Assembly (NCBI GenBank): GCA_903924445.1
Contig: CAIYBQ010000115.1
Coordinates: forward strand, 1 to 6,056
DNA length: 6,056 nucleotides
Direction of reading: 5' to 3'
From: an uncultured Armatimonadota bacterium
GTDB taxonomy: Bacteria > Armatimonadota > Armatimonadia > Armatimonadales > Armatimonadaceae
Below are positions 1 through 5,752 of the stretch, one piece after another. Each line of letters starts with the position of its first letter. Position 1 is the first letter of the stretch. Made by a program: the position numbers and the translations under genes. The notes below the pieces were generated by a model, which saw nothing but the letters and a program-made list of their open reading frames with translations, ran no database searches and had not been told where the DNA came from.

Positions 1-1208
1 GTCAGCGCCTTGCGGACTTTGACAGGATCCTTAATCCCTTGTGCCATCACGAGAGCAGCTGCCGCCGCAACGTGTGGGCTTGCCATGCTGGTCCCTTGGA
101 AGGCGTAGTAGCCATCCCCCTGACCGCCAAACTCCACCGGGAGGTTGGTGTTTTGCAGGATGCCCGCCGACTCATCGCGATCCGAATAGCCACCGATGTC
201 ACCGCCTGGCGCTGCGAGCGCAACCTGCTTGCCCCAGCTGGAGTAGCCTGCTAGCTTACCGGATGGCCCGACAGAACTAACCGCGATGCACTCGGAGTAG
301 GCTGCGGGATACCCGACGCCCTGCTTGCCTGAATTGCCAGCCGCGGCGACGATGACGACACCCTTCTTAGATGCATACGTGCATGCACTGCGGATAACAG
401 CATCCGGGAATGGGCTGCCAAGGCTCATGTTAATTACATTTGCGCCTTTGTCAGCTGCCCAGCGGATCGCATCGGCGATGTCAGCACTCGTCCCGGACCC
501 TGAAGCGCTTAAAACCTTGAGAGGCATGATGGTAGCGCCATACGCGAGACCTGCGACACCTTCTGAATTGTTTGTTGCTTCGGCGATGGTCCCGGCGACG
601 TGGGTTCCGTGGCCATGGTCATCGTATGGATCTGTGTCACGATTTACAAAGTCATAACCAGCCGTAAAGGTCGTCGATCCGAAGTCGCGGCAAGCTTGCC
701 CTTTGCCACTGGATGTTCCGGAAACACCGGTGTCGATAACGGCTACGACAACGCCTGTTCCACGGGAGCGCTTCCATGCGGCTTCCGCACCGACCATTTG
801 GAAATTCCACTGCTCGGAGTAGCGCGGGTCATTTGGGGATGATGACTTAGGACTAAGAGAGGTTGTGACTTTGTCGTTTTGGCGGAGGTTCAGAGGCAGA
901 AAATCCGGGTCGAGCTGATAGGTGTGCTCGTTGTCGTAAGCATCGATGTTAGTGGCTGTCTTCAACGCTGCAAGCGCTTTTACGCGCTCGGCTGCAGACA
1001 GAAAGACTTGATAGACATGGTTGCTCGATGAAACGACTGAGTTCGGTTTCCAGCGGCCGCCAATTTTTGCTTGCAGGTGGGCGATTTCAGACTTGGATGC
1101 CTTATCTGCAACATCGACAATCAATGGGGATGACTGTGCGGATGCGAGGCTTGCGACACCGGCAACAATGGCGGTGGCGACGAAGAGGTTGCGAATCAAA
1201 GCCTTCAT
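1..1208 (-). CDS. Secreted subtilisin-like serine protease (peptidase family S8), 3' end cut by window edge
   Basis: This is an exported serine endopeptidase of the subtilase family, 402 codons visible. Residues 1-24 form a Sec signal peptide: basic start (MKALIR), hydrophobic core and an ASA motif, with likely cleavage before Gln25. Residues about 28-100 resemble an inhibitor-I9-type propeptide, which in this family folds and inhibits the enzyme until removed. The catalytic domain starts near residue 130 and holds the whole triad: Asp159 in VIDTG, His200 in HGHGTHVAGT and Ser374 in GTSMASPHVAA. Asn292 in AAAGNSG is the oxyanion-hole residue. The frame is still open at position 1, so the C-terminus is missing; the catalytic core is nearly complete, but any C-terminal extension cannot be judged. 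The ATG at 1208 has a good AGGAG eight bases upstream and overlaps the stop of the preceding small gene. Family assignment is firm; substrate is unknown. Cys173, Cys276 and Cys307 may allow a disulfide (inference). Confidence 0.95.
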   Translation of the reverse strand, partial: MKALIRNLFVATAIVAGVASLASAQSSPLIVDVADKASKSEIAHLQAKIGGRWKPNSVVSSSNHVYQVFLSAAERVKALAALKTATNIDAYDNEHTYQLDPDFLPLNLRQNDKVTTSLSPKSSSPNDPRYSEQWNFQMVGAEAAWKRSRGTGVVVAVIDTGVSGTSSGKGQACRDFGSTTFTAGYDFVNRDTDPYDDHGHGTHVAGTIAEATNNSEGVAGLAYGATIMPLKVLSASGSGTSADIADAIRWAADKGANVINMSLGSPFPDAVIRSACTYASKKGVVIVAAAGNSGKQGVGYPAAYSECIAVSSVGPSGKLAGYSSWGKQVALAAPGGDIGGYSDRDESAGILQNTNLPVEFGGQGDGYYAFQGTSMASPHVAAAAALVMAQGIKDPVKVRKAL

Positions 1209-1402
1209 ACTGCTGGCTCCTGCTTCAATTGAGGGTTGCGCTCAAGGATATAGTCGTAGCGGTCACGGGTACGCCCGGTTCGCATGTCGAACAGAGGGGT
1301 GCCACCCGCATAATTGGTTCCCTGTGGGTCCCCAAAATCATTGCGGCCTTCAGCCTTGATCCAGGCATCTATGCGCTTCTTTGTCGCTTCATCCACTGCC
1401 AT
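1205..1402 (-). CDS. Small uncharacterised protein (65 aa) translationally coupled to the protease
   Basis: This is a small, highly charged protein with no signal peptide or membrane segment, so probably cytoplasmic. Visible features are an N-terminal amphipathic helix (about residues 3-18, EATKKRIDAWIKAEG), then a Gly/Pro/Asp-rich centre with GDPQGTNYAGGTPLFD (residues 24-39), then RTGRTRDRYDYILE (41-54). The central motif looks like that of short conserved hypothetical proteins I vaguely recall from other bacteria, but I cannot attach a function. The stop (TGA) overlaps the protease start (ATG) in an ATGA arrangement, so the two are almost certainly one operon with coupled translation. The ATG at 1402 was chosen because a GGTAGGG-like Shine-Dalgarno ends nine bases upstream. 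A TTG at 1411 would add three residues. It could be a chaperone or regulator for the protease, but that is guesswork from position alone. Confidence 0.72.
   Translation of the reverse strand: MAVDEATKKRIDAWIKAEGRNDFGDPQGTNYAGGTPLFDMRTGRTRDRYDYILERNPQLKQEPAV
1217..1221 (-). promoter_or_regulatory. Ribosome binding site of the protease gene
   Basis: AGGAG on the minus strand lies eight bases before the ATG at 1208, inside the 3' end of the small upstream gene. It fixes the protease start and supports translation of both genes from one mRNA. Confidence 0.7.
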
Positions 1403-1438
1403 ACTGTTCAACCCTACCTTAGTGCATTCTACCTGTGA

Positions 1439-1466
1439 ATCTTATGGATGGTTCCCTGCATGACAA
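1439..1466 (-). promoter_or_regulatory. Putative sigma70-type promoter of the small gene/protease operon
   Basis: On the minus strand, TTGTCA (1466-1461) is followed after 16 bases by TAAGAT (1444-1439). This is five of six and four of six matches to the -35 and -10 consensus. Transcription would start near 1432, about 30 bases before the small gene. The match is by eye and the major sigma factor's preference here is unknown. Confidence 0.4.
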
Positions 1467-1591
1467 CTCGAATCAGAGGTGCAAACCCGGAAGCAAAAAT
1501 AGGGATATTTTTCAATGAAGTAGGCAAGACGGACGGCATATTAATAGCATCCGATTCTGCCGGTGGACGGTGCATACGATTTTGCGGTAAC

Positions 1592-1620
1592 TTGCACGCA
1601 TCGACAGGGTTTTCAATACT
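1592..1620 (+). promoter_or_regulatory. Weak promoter candidate for the FKBP operon
   Basis: TTGCAC (1592-1597) and AATACT (1615-1620) are separated by 17 bases and lie 28 bases upstream of the FKBP start at 1648. Both hexamers are imperfect (about three and four matches of six). A promoter must lie somewhere in 1403-1647 because this operon diverges from the protease operon; this is the best-placed candidate I can see. No clear Shine-Dalgarno precedes the ATG at 1648. Confidence 0.3.
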
Positions 1621-1647
1621 CACACCCTGTGCCGGGAACAACACTTA

Positions 1648-2361
1648 ATGATTACAACGAACAGTGGTCTTCAGTACGAAGACATCACCATCGGGCAGGG
1701 ACCAACCGCCGCAAAGGGCCAAAATGTCTCCGTCCACTACACAGGTGTCCTCGCGGATGGAACCCAGTTCGATAGCTCGGTCGGCCGCGGGCCATTCGAG
1801 TTCACCCTCGGTGTCGGGATGGTGATCAAGGGCTGGGACGAAGGCGTTGCCGGGATGCAAATCGGTGGCAAGCGCAAGCTCGTGATTCCAGGCAACCTCG
1901 CGTATGGCGATCAAGGCTTCCCGGGCGTGATTCCACCTAATGCAACCCTCACATTCGATGTCCAGCTGCTTAGCGTGTCCGGGGATGCATATCCGGAAGC
2001 AACACCCATCGATGAAAGCGCATTGACAACCACCGCAAGCGGTCTGCAGTTCGCCGATATCGTTGTAGGAGATGGCACCGAAGCCAAGCACGGCAACGTT
2101 GTCGCAGTGCACTACACGGGCATCCTCACAGATGGCACACAGTTCGACTCCAGTCGTGGCCGCGGACCATTCGAGTTCCCACTCGGCGGTGGCCGTGTGA
2201 TCAAGGGCTGGGACGAAGGCGTTGCTGGCATGAAAATCGGCGGACAGCGAAAGCTCGTGATTCCAGGACATCTCGCCTATGGCGAAAATGGTTACCCTGG
2301 CGTCATCCCACCCAATGCAACACTCATCTTCGATGTGGAACTCATCGGAGTGAAAGGCTGA
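1648..2361 (+). CDS. Tandem two-domain FKBP-type peptidyl-prolyl cis-trans isomerase, 237 aa
   Basis: This enzyme catalyses cis-trans isomerisation of Xaa-Pro bonds in folding proteins. There is no signal peptide, so it should act in the cytoplasm. Two complete FKBP domains (about residues 5-111 and 130-236) are joined by a short acidic linker. The residues that line the FKBP12 active site are present in both: Tyr31, Phe41-Asp42, Phe50, Val59-Ile60, Trp63, Tyr86, Ile95, Phe103 in the first, and Tyr156, Phe166-Asp167, Phe175, Val184-Ile185, Trp188, Tyr211, Ile220, Phe228 in the second. Both are therefore predicted active. The short loops are those of FKBP12-like enzymes and not the SlyD type with its inserted flap. 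The start at 1648 fits because the first domain begins at once with the same TT-SGLQ pattern that opens domain two. The next gene starts 12 bases after the stop and encodes a third FKBP domain. Confidence 0.93.
   Translation: MITTNSGLQYEDITIGQGPTAAKGQNVSVHYTGVLADGTQFDSSVGRGPFEFTLGVGMVIKGWDEGVAGMQIGGKRKLVIPGNLAYGDQGFPGVIPPNATLTFDVQLLSVSGDAYPEATPIDESALTTTASGLQFADIVVGDGTEAKHGNVVAVHYTGILTDGTQFDSSRGRGPFEFPLGGGRVIKGWDEGVAGMKIGGQRKLVIPGHLAYGENGYPGVIPPNATLIFDVELIGVKG
1660..2358 (+). repeat. Internal duplication: two FKBP modules with a 375-nt period
   Basis: The two halves of the gene align in frame with an offset of 375 nt (125 codons). A 29-base stretch is identical between 1822-1850 and 2197-2225 (encoding VIKGWDEGV), and further identity continues near AAGCTCGTGATTCCAGG. 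The DNA identity exceeds what protein conservation alone requires, which suggests duplication within the gene or later conversion between the halves. Confidence 0.85.
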
Positions 2362-2373
2362 TATAGATAAACC

Positions 2374-2925
2374 ATGATGACAAAGTACTTTCTGGCAATC
2401 TTCGCCATTGTTGGACTTCTCGCAGCAGGCTGTGATCAGCCAAAGGCAGTGGAGTTGACTGAGACGGCTACGCTGAACAAAACAGAACCAACTGGCGTTC
2501 CGACAAGCGCAGATGGCAAGCCTGTCGCGGGACCTCCAGCGCCTCCATCGGATGCACCATCCGAAATCGCCAAAATGGGCCCAACCACCAAGAAGCTCGA
2601 ATCTGGGCTCGAAATCGAAGAGCTCAAAGTTGGCTCCGGGGATGAAGCCAAGACCGGCACCACGGTCAAGGTTCACTACACCGGCTGGCTCACCGATGGC
2701 AAGAAGTTCGACAGCTCCCTTGACCGCAATGAACCATTTGAGTTCTCCCTCCCTGGTCAGGTGATTCAGGGTTGGAATGATGGCGTTCCAGGCATGAAAG
2801 TCGGCGGAAAGCGAAAACTCAAGATCCCAGCAAAGCTTGGCTACGGCGAGCAGGGTGCAGGCCAGGACATCCCACCCGGAGCAACCTTGATCTTCGAAGT
2901 CGAGCTGCTCGAAGTTAAGAAGTAA
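2374..2925 (+). CDS. FKBP-type peptidyl-prolyl isomerase lipoprotein, 183 aa
   Basis: This is a membrane-anchored prolyl isomerase. Residues 1-19 are a lipoprotein signal peptide with lipobox LAAGC; Cys20 would be lipidated and become the N-terminus. Residues 21-70 are a Pro/Ala/Thr-rich, probably disordered tether. A single FKBP domain fills about 76-183 with the active-site set Tyr102, Phe112-Asp113, Phe122, Val130-Ile131, Trp134, Tyr157, Ile166 and Phe174, so it should be active. The residue after the lipidated Cys is Asp, which in Escherichia coli keeps lipoproteins in the inner membrane; whether this rule holds here is not known. The gene starts 12 bases after the tandem-FKBP stop and ends at a terminator, so the two form an operon. 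The start could be the ATG at 2374 or the next codon at 2377; neither has a clear Shine-Dalgarno. Confidence 0.92.
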   Translation: MMTKYFLAIFAIVGLLAAGCDQPKAVELTETATLNKTEPTGVPTSADGKPVAGPPAPPSDAPSEIAKMGPTTKKLESGLEIEELKVGSGDEAKTGTTVKVHYTGWLTDGKKFDSSLDRNEPFEFSLPGQVIQGWNDGVPGMKVGGKRKLKIPAKLGYGEQGAGQDIPPGATLIFEVELLEVKK

Positions 2926-2954
2926 TCAACATCCGATTACCAAACGCTGTAAAC

Positions 2955-2988
2955 AAAACGCCTCTGGATTTCCAGAGGCGTTTTTTGT
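2955..2988. terminator. Strong intrinsic terminator, probably bidirectional
   Basis: A perfect stem (AAAACGCCTCTGG, 2955-2967, pairing with 2972-2984) closes a four-base ATTT loop and runs into six T on the plus strand. Read on the minus strand, the stem is followed by TTTTGTTTA. It sits between the convergent FKBP lipoprotein gene (stop at 2925) and the RidA-family gene (stop at 3012), so it can end both transcripts. Confidence 0.93.
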
Positions 2989-3011
2989 ATGACACAGGGT
3001 TGAATGGATAC

Positions 3012-3461
3012 CTAAGCGAACTCGACCACCATGTCAATCTCGACCGGGATGTTTCCCGGGAGGCTTCCGGCTCCCACAGATGTCCTTGCGTGACGGCCAT
3101 TCTCGCCAAACACATCCTCGAGGAGATCTGAACAGCCATTCATAACTTTTGGATGTTCTGTAAAATCATCTGTGGCATTCACCAAGCCGAACACTTTGAC
3201 AATCTGCGTGACGCGGTCGATGCTTCCAAGCTCGTGGGCAATCACCCCAAGGAGCTGAATCCCCGTCTGACGCGCATAGGCATAAGCTTCATCGATAGTC
3301 ACATCCCGGCCGACTTTGCCGATGTAAGGGCCATCCGCTTTACCCGCAAGGAACAGTAGATTTCCTGTTTTCACGGCATGGATATAGTTGCCCGCGGGCT
3401 CTGGTGGCGGGGGCAATGTAATTCCAAGCTCGACAAGACGCTGGCTGGGGGGTGTTTTCAT
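3012..3461 (-). CDS. RidA family protein (YjgF/YER057c/UK114), 149 aa
   Basis: RidA-type proteins form trimers, and archetypal members hydrolyse reactive enamine/imine intermediates released by PLP-dependent enzymes. The 149 residues span the whole domain. The opening RLVELGITLPPPPEPAGNY and the block ending NGRHARTSVGAGSLP are typical of a longer RidA-like subfamily (about 150 aa). Arg126, in the HARTSV motif, matches the position of the catalytic Arg105 of Escherichia coli RidA, which favours deaminase activity, although substrates of this subfamily are not settled. The frame is open 19 codons further up to 3518, but the ATG at 3461 has GAGGA nine bases upstream and the extension (basic, Trp- and Gly-rich) is unlike the family. 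The gene stands alone, converging on the terminator at 2955-2988. I give no symbol because it is not the archetypal RidA. Confidence 0.9.
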   Translation of the reverse strand: MKTPPSQRLVELGITLPPPPEPAGNYIHAVKTGNLLFLAGKADGPYIGKVGRDVTIDEAYAYARQTGIQLLGVIAHELGSIDRVTQIVKVFGLVNATDDFTEHPKVMNGCSDLLEDVFGENGRHARTSVGAGSLPGNIPVEIDMVVEFA

Positions 3462-3470
3462 TGGTAAGAA

Positions 3471-3475
3471 TCCTC
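3471..3475 (-). promoter_or_regulatory. Ribosome binding site of the RidA-family gene
   Basis: GAGGA on the minus strand lies nine bases before the ATG at 3461. It decides between that start and the longer frame beginning at 3518. Confidence 0.65.
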
Positions 3476-3692
3476 GTGTCAGCCAGCGTACAACACCCAC
3501 TGAACCTCTTCCAACCAAGTCGTTTTCAAACAGACTTTAGCTACGGAAACACAGATAGTCCAAGGCATTTCAACTGTGTGTACGCAGACACATGTCCCGA
3601 TTAGACGACACGGATCTCTGTGTGGCGGGCATAAGTGCCGCTACCAGTCTTGTATCTGGGTGCAAAGAGTGCGTTGAAGTAAATTCACAATC

Positions 3693-3720
3693 CCCGAAAA
3701 CATCGGGTTGACATTACCCG
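3693..3720. other. Two overlapping, mutually exclusive small hairpins
   Basis: CCCGA (3693-3697) can pair with TCGGG (3703-3707), while CGGGT (3704-3708) can instead pair with ACCCG (3716-3720). The middle strand is shared, so only one hairpin can form at a time. Each stem is only five base pairs, so chance is possible. Confidence 0.35.
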
Positions 3721-3833
3721 TTGCCATGTCTGCCAAAGCGCTGATACTTGTCCAATTGTCGGCGGTGGCGGCCATTTGCGCTCAGTACTGTTTACCAAAA
3801 CAAACAAGTTTGGGATGCGTTAACACATGTCCT

Positions 3834-3847
3834 ACTTCACGTGAAGT
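3834..3847. promoter_or_regulatory. 14-bp perfect palindrome, possible protein-binding site
   Basis: ACTTCACGTGAAGT reads the same on both strands with no spacer. It is flanked by two direct copies of TTAACA (3820-3825 and 3850-3855). Such symmetry is usual for a dimeric DNA-binding protein's site. The binding factor is unknown and no promoter is evident beside it. Confidence 0.45.
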
Positions 3848-4057
3848 TCTTAACATTGGTAGTCAGGTTTGAGCCAACAACGCTCCGATGTCGGAAAGAA
3901 CAAATGTGTGGATGTAGATAGGTTGTTGCACGGGGGAATGACTCTGGGAAACATCCCGTATATGCATGACCCAACGTATCAATTAGGGCGTAAATAGTCG
4001 TCAATTGTATAAGTTTAGCGGAGTGATTTGATCTCGATATTCAAGTATGCGTGGCAT

Positions 4058-4102
4058 TGTTAGCTAAAAATCTTATTGACAAATATTGATGTTTATACAT
4101 AC
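4058..4102. other. AT-rich segment directly upstream of dnaA
   Basis: 35 of 45 bases are A or T, clearly richer than the surrounding sequence. It could be an easily melted unwinding element of an origin, or simply the AT-rich core of the dnaA promoter, which it overlaps. Confidence 0.4.
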
Positions 4103-4120
4103 TCCTGAAAGGTCAATAAG
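4072..4120. repeat. 9-bp perfect inverted repeat bracketing the dnaA promoter
   Basis: CTTATTGAC (4072-4080) and its exact reverse complement GTCAATAAG (4112-4120) are separated by 31 bases. The left arm overlaps the putative -35 hexamer and the right arm falls at the expected transcription start. A repressor binding both arms would cover the promoter; this is inference from position. Confidence 0.6.
4076..4103 (+). promoter_or_regulatory. Putative dnaA promoter
   Basis: A perfect -35 hexamer TTGACA (4076-4081) is followed after 16 bases by CATACT (4098-4103), four of six matches to the -10 consensus. Transcription would begin near 4110. A near-match to a DnaA box (TTATACATA, 4093-4101) lies between the two elements, so autoregulation by DnaA is conceivable. 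Confidence 0.5.
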
Positions 4121-4144
4121 CAGGTATGAACGCTTAAAAAACCT

Positions 4145-5752
4145 TTGCCTTTGGGTCGAATTCAGGGTGAAATCTCCCGTCAGACCTTCCTCTCCCCCAC
4201 CGTGCGGCGGACCCCCGAAAAGTTAAACGTGAACGACCAGCTCTCCATCTCCCAGACCGAAATTCCAACATCCTTACAGGAGGCGTGGAACACTGCTCAT
4301 CAGGATCTCCTTGAGCGGTTAGAGAGCAGCGTAACTCTTAACAAATTCCGCGATGCCCGTTTGGTGGCCTGGACATCCAGTGCGGATGATTCCCTTACGC
4401 TTGATATCGAAGTGCAAGGCGACTTCATCGCGCAGTGGGTTCGCGTTCGTCACGTGGCTTTGTTATCAAAGCTTGTCGCGGACAACCTCGACACCAATGC
4501 AGAAAATGTTCGCATTAACTTGGTGGTCCGCAAAGCGGAGCCAGCAACCACCCGACAAGCACCAACACGGATTCAAGCCAAGCGCCCGGCGCCGGAGATG
4601 TTATCTACTGATGGACGTTCTAGCGGCTCTGGTTCAACAACCAAGTCGGTTTACATCAAGCCGAATCTAAACCGTGCATTCACATTTGAGACATTGGTTC
4701 GCGGGAAAGCCAATCAGCTGGCAGCCTCGTGTGCGGCGGCGATCTGTGAGTCGCCGGGCGAGATTTATAACCCGATGTTTCTATACGGTCCTAGCGGCAA
4801 TGGCAAGACGCACACCCTGCATGCGATTGGCCATGCGGTTCAGCAGCGCCATCCAGAGCTGCGCGTTGGCTACGTTTCCGGTGAGGCCTTTCTAACGGAG
4901 TTTCTCGAATCGCTGCGTGAGAACAGAACGGCGCAGTTCCGTAAGAAGTTCCGCCAGCTGGATGTTCTGCTCGTAGATGACATCCAGTTCCTAGGTGGCC
5001 GTGAGGCTACCGTCGAAGAGTTCTTCCACACATTCAATACGCTGCAGCAATCCGGACGCGCATTGGTGATTGCAAGTGACCGTGCGCCGCGTGACCTGCC
5101 GGGAATGGATGAACGCATTCGGACGCGCCTTGCGGCCGGGATGGTTGCTCAGCTTGCATCGCCGGAACTCGAGCTGCGGATTGCGATTTTGCAGTCGAAG
5201 CTGATGCGCGATCAAGCCGGACATATGGTGCCATTGAATGTTCTTGAGTACATCGCTCAGTGCGTAACGAGTTCCGTACGTGCGCTTGAGGGTGCATTGG
5301 TGCGCTTGCTTGCGATGGCGGGTTGTTCTGGCGAACCGATCACTATTGACCTTGCCAAAGATGCCCTTATCGATATTGCAGATAACGCCCCGGTAGCACC
5401 GCTTGCGGTTTACGGACATACGATTCGCCCGATACCACCGCACAAGCTTGTGGGCATCCTCCAAGATGTCCTTGAAGAAACATTGCACATTGATCGTGCA
5501 GCGCTTGTCGGCACGCGACGGGACCGCCCTACGGTGCAGGCGCGGCACATCGCGATGTACTTGATCCGTGACATGACGGGTGCAAGCCTTGCAGCGATTG
5601 GGGATGTCTTTGGAGGCAAAGATCATACAAGTGTGCGGCATGCGTGTGAAAAGGTCCAGCTCGCGATGAACACCGAGACGGCGTACATGCAACAGGTTCA
5701 GCAGCTGCGCAATAAGGTCACCTTACGGTTGACATCGAGAAGCATGGAATAG
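4145..5752 (+). CDS. dnaA: Chromosomal replication initiator protein DnaA, 535 aa
   Basis: DnaA is the AAA+ ATPase that binds origin boxes, assembles on DNA and melts the origin. Domain I (about residues 43-130) contacts partner proteins and the helicase; domain II (131-170) is a Thr/Ser/Pro/Arg-rich linker. Domain III (172-410) has Walker A GPSGNGKT (215-222), Walker B LLVDDIQF (275-282), sensor 1 near ASDRAPRDL (310-318), a likely arginine finger at Arg328 and sensor 2 Arg379 in VRALEGAL. Domain IV (about 425-535) holds the DNA-binding helix-turn-helix with Arg467 and the signature KDHTSVRHAC (492-501). Assignment is certain. The start is not: TTG at 4145 is the first possible codon after an in-frame stop at 4127, but GTG at 4229 (507 aa) gives a more usual N-terminus and GTG at 4202 is also in frame; none has a clear Shine-Dalgarno. 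I kept the long frame because the extra codons resemble those following. Two terminators follow, so the gene appears monocistronic. Confidence 0.97.
   Translation: MPLGRIQGEISRQTFLSPTVRRTPEKLNVNDQLSISQTEIPTSLQEAWNTAHQDLLERLESSVTLNKFRDARLVAWTSSADDSLTLDIEVQGDFIAQWVRVRHVALLSKLVADNLDTNAENVRINLVVRKAEPATTRQAPTRIQAKRPAPEMLSTDGRSSGSGSTTKSVYIKPNLNRAFTFETLVRGKANQLAASCAAAICESPGEIYNPMFLYGPSGNGKTHTLHAIGHAVQQRHPELRVGYVSGEAFLTEFLESLRENRTAQFRKKFRQLDVLLVDDIQFLGGREATVEEFFHTFNTLQQSGRALVIASDRAPRDLPGMDERIRTRLAAGMVAQLASPELELRIAILQSKLMRDQAGHMVPLNVLEYIAQCVTSSVRALEGALVRLLAMAGCSGEPITIDLAKDALIDIADNAPVAPLAVYGHTIRPIPPHKLVGILQDVLEETLHIDRAALVGTRRDRPTVQARHIAMYLIRDMTGASLAAIGDVFGGKDHTSVRHACEKVQLAMNTETAYMQQVQQLRNKVTLRLTSRSME

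Larger units (their letters stand above)
3540..4144. other. Long non-coding region before dnaA, candidate replication origin (oriC)
   Basis: About 600 bases contain no open frame of note and end at dnaA. Origins often lie next to dnaA, and this stretch has suitable parts: a 14-bp palindrome, alternative hairpins, a repeated 10-mer (ACACATGTCC at 3588-3597 and 3823-3832) and an AT-rich end. However, I find no cluster of canonical DnaA boxes (TTATNCACA). The best single sites are TTATACATA at 4093-4101 (one mismatch), AAATTCACA at 3681-3689 (two) and TGTGGATGT at 3907-3915 (two, reverse orientation). The origin call is therefore an inference from position. The other possibility is a long regulatory region only. 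Confidence 0.35.

Noticed and set aside
325..657. Plus-strand frames inside the first 1.2 kb
   Set aside because: They lie opposite the subtilase, whose triad and signal peptide prove the minus-strand reading.
1448..1648. 66-codon plus-strand frame whose TAA overlaps the FKBP ATG (TAATG)
   Set aside because: The overlap would suit translational coupling, but there is no Shine-Dalgarno, the product resembles nothing, and the frame covers the divergent promoter of the protease operon and the likely promoter of the FKBP operon. A real small gene cannot be fully excluded.
1645..2676. 343-codon open frame on the minus strand
   Set aside because: It runs antisense through both FKBP genes, which are unambiguous. 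The product is Cys/Trp/His-rich with no recognisable domain, as expected from reading a biased coding strand backwards.
3462..3518. N-terminal extension of the RidA-family protein by 19 codons
   Set aside because: The ATG at 3461 has a well-placed GAGGA and family members begin at about that point.
3708..3713. Perfect TTGACA as a possible -35 element
   Set aside because: No acceptable -10 hexamer lies 15-19 bases downstream, and the sequence is better explained as part of the small hairpins.
3907..3915. TGTGGATGT and AAATTCACA (3681-3689) as DnaA boxes
   Set aside because: Each has two mismatches to the core consensus and they are isolated, so they cannot be called boxes on their own.
4991..5692. 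233-codon minus-strand frame
   Set aside because: It lies fully antisense inside dnaA and its product shows no domain or family pattern.
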